A stretch of DNA of 64,000 nt from Pseudomonas sp. ATCC PTA-122608. Lineage in GTDB: Bacteria; Pseudomonadota; Gammaproteobacteria; Pseudomonadales; Pseudomonadaceae. The notes beneath the pieces are model-generated. The model saw nothing but the letters and a program-made list of their open reading frames with translations. It was not told the origin of the DNA and ran no database searches. The translations under genes and the position numbers were made by a program. The stretch spans positions 73,650-137,649 of the forward strand of contig NZ_LPNO01000005.1 in NCBI RefSeq assembly GCF_001952855.1. Reading direction: 5' to 3'. Shown here piece by piece: positions 63,000 through 64,000 of this stretch; the first letter of the stretch is position 1; every line of letters starts with the position of its first letter.

Positions 63000-64000
63000 C
63001 AAGTGCGCACATGTCCGTCACCGAACACCACGTACTTCTCGCTGGTCAGCCCTTCCAGGCCAACCGGGCCGCGTGCGTGGAGCTTGTCGGTGGAGATACC
63101 GATCTCCGCCCCCAGGCCATACTCGAAGCCGTCGGCAAAACGCGTCGAGGCGTTGACCATCACCGAAGCGGAATCCACTTCGTTGAGGAAACGCCGGGCG
63201 TCGCTGAAATGCTCGGTGACGATGGCGTCGGTGTGCTTGGAGCCGTATTGGTTGATGTGTTCGATGGCCTGGTCCAGGTCGTCGACGATGCGGATCGACA
63301 GGATCGGCGCCGTGTATTCGGTGTACCAGTCTTGCTCGGTGGCTTCGATCACGTCGCTGCCGAGGATCGCCCGGGTACGCTCGCAGCCACGCAGTTCAAC
63401 GCCCTTGTCACGGTAGATGGCAGCCAGCGGCGGCAGCACGCGATCGGCAATGCCGGCGTGCACCAACAGGGTTTCCATGGTGTTGCACGGGGCGTAGCGG
63501 TGGGTCTTGGCGTTATCGGCGATGCGGATCGCCTTGTCGAGGTCGGCGGCGACGTCGATGAACACGTGGCAGACGCCGTCCAGGTGCTTGATGACCGGCA
63601 CCTTGGCATCACGGCTCACGCGCTCGATCAGGCTCTTGCCACCACGCGGCACGATCACGTCGACGAATTCAGGCATGGTGATCAGCGCACCAACGGCAGC
63701 GCGGTCAGTGGTCTCGACCACTTGCACCACTTCGGCCGGCAGTTCGGCCACGGCCAGGCCCTGCTGAATGCACGCGGCGATGGCACGATTGGAATTGATG
63801 GCCTCGGAACCGCCCCGCAGGATGGTGGCGTTGCCGGACTTGAGGCACAGGCTCGCGGCGTCGATGGTCACGTTCGGGCGCGACTCATAGATGATGCCGA
63901 TCACGCCCAGGGGCACGCGCATCTTGCCCACCTGGATACCCGATGGCAGGTAGCGCATGTCACGGATTTCACCGATGGGGTCAGGCAGCTTGGCCACCTG
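62999..64000 (-). CDS. proA: Gamma-glutamyl phosphate reductase, partial (N-terminus beyond right edge)
   Basis: 333 residues are visible; roughly the first 90 of a usual protein of about 420 lie beyond the edge. Second step of proline synthesis: reduces gamma-glutamyl phosphate to the semialdehyde. Aldehyde-dehydrogenase-like fold with [47 protein letters not shown] and the catalytic Cys in [13 protein letters not shown]. Order proA-nadD-rsfS-rlmH is conserved in pseudomonads. Confidence 0.95.
   Translation of the reverse strand, partial: QVAKLPDPIGEIRDMRYLPSGIQVGKMRVPLGVIGIIYESRPNVTIDAASLCLKSGNATILRGGSEAINSNRAIAACIQQGLAVAELPAEVVQVVETTDRAAVGALITMPEFVDVIVPRGGKSLIERVSRDAKVPVIKHLDGVCHVFIDVAADLDKAIRIADNAKTHRYAPCNTMETLLVHAGIADRVLPPLAAIYRDKGVELRGCERTRAILGSDVIEATEQDWYTEYTAPILSIRIVDDLDQAIEHINQYGSKHTDAIVTEHFSDARRFLNEVDSASVMVNASTRFADGFEYGLGAEIGISTDKLHARGPVGLEGLTSEKYVVFGDGHVRT

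Overview
The window is a chromosomal segment from a Pseudomonas of the P. fluorescens group. Three things point there. The right half keeps the gene order I recall for P. aeruginosa PAO1 from amn/ladS through thiD-thiE-hemL, miaB, leuS-lptE-holA, lipA-lipB, and the dacC-rlpA-mltB-rodA-pbpA-rlmH-rsfS-nadD-proA block. The coding sequence is GC-rich with strong third-position G/C bias. The intergenic gaps are full of REP-type inverted repeats typical of fluorescent pseudomonads. No rRNA, tRNA, CRISPR array, insertion sequence, prophage or transposase was found.

Left part (1-15.5 kb): a quinate/dehydroshikimate module (TetR regulator, quiC1, divergent MFS transporter), two EamA exporters, a lipoprotein, a membrane-anchored zinc peptidase with a secreted alpha/beta hydrolase, an acetyltransferase-tesB-HAD phosphatase operon, an HDAC-like deacetylase, a PP_4765-type flavoprotein, the RNA helicase RhlE and an Lrp/AsnC regulator.

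Accessory stretch (15.5-17.1 kb): visibly less GC-rich. It holds an unrecognised two-gene unit (a protein with a hydrophobic C-terminus plus an acyl-carrier-like DUF1493 protein whose last residues are encoded by a REP), a gap with a terminator on the same strand upstream of that unit, and a DUF6124/DUF3077-type gene behind a hairpin leader. This is the least explained coding region.

Middle (17.1-34.2 kb): a DnaQ-like exonuclease with a NYN-domain protein, a DUF2076 protein, a YciC-like membrane protein, an endonuclease/exonuclease/phosphatase-family enzyme, the helicase HrpB, a lipoprotein-CDF transporter pair, a proline/asparagine-rich exported protein, a second Lrp regulator, DUF2788, RluE, AMP nucleosidase, an AidB-like acyl-CoA dehydrogenase and the sensor kinase LadS. 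Between the Pro/Asn-rich gene and lrp lies a highly structured noncoding interval ending in a minus-strand terminator, a good candidate for an undescribed small RNA.

Right part (34.2-64 kb): mostly conserved housekeeping genes. They cover thiamine and haem precursor synthesis, tRNA modification (MiaB), the phoH-ybeY-corC-lnt operon, LeuRS-LptE-HolA, the ribosome-rescue factor ArfA (with a terminator inside its reading frame), a lytic transglycosylase, an LD-carboxypeptidase, lipoate synthesis, and the elongasome/peptidoglycan cluster leading to ribosome maturation factors, NadD and ProA (cut by the right edge).

Most of the window is ordinary core genome. The observations that stand out are the minus-strand structured RNA candidate near 26.5-26.8 kb, the arfA internal terminator, the 15.5-16.7 kb accessory unit and its leader, and a variant REP arm that recurs three times.
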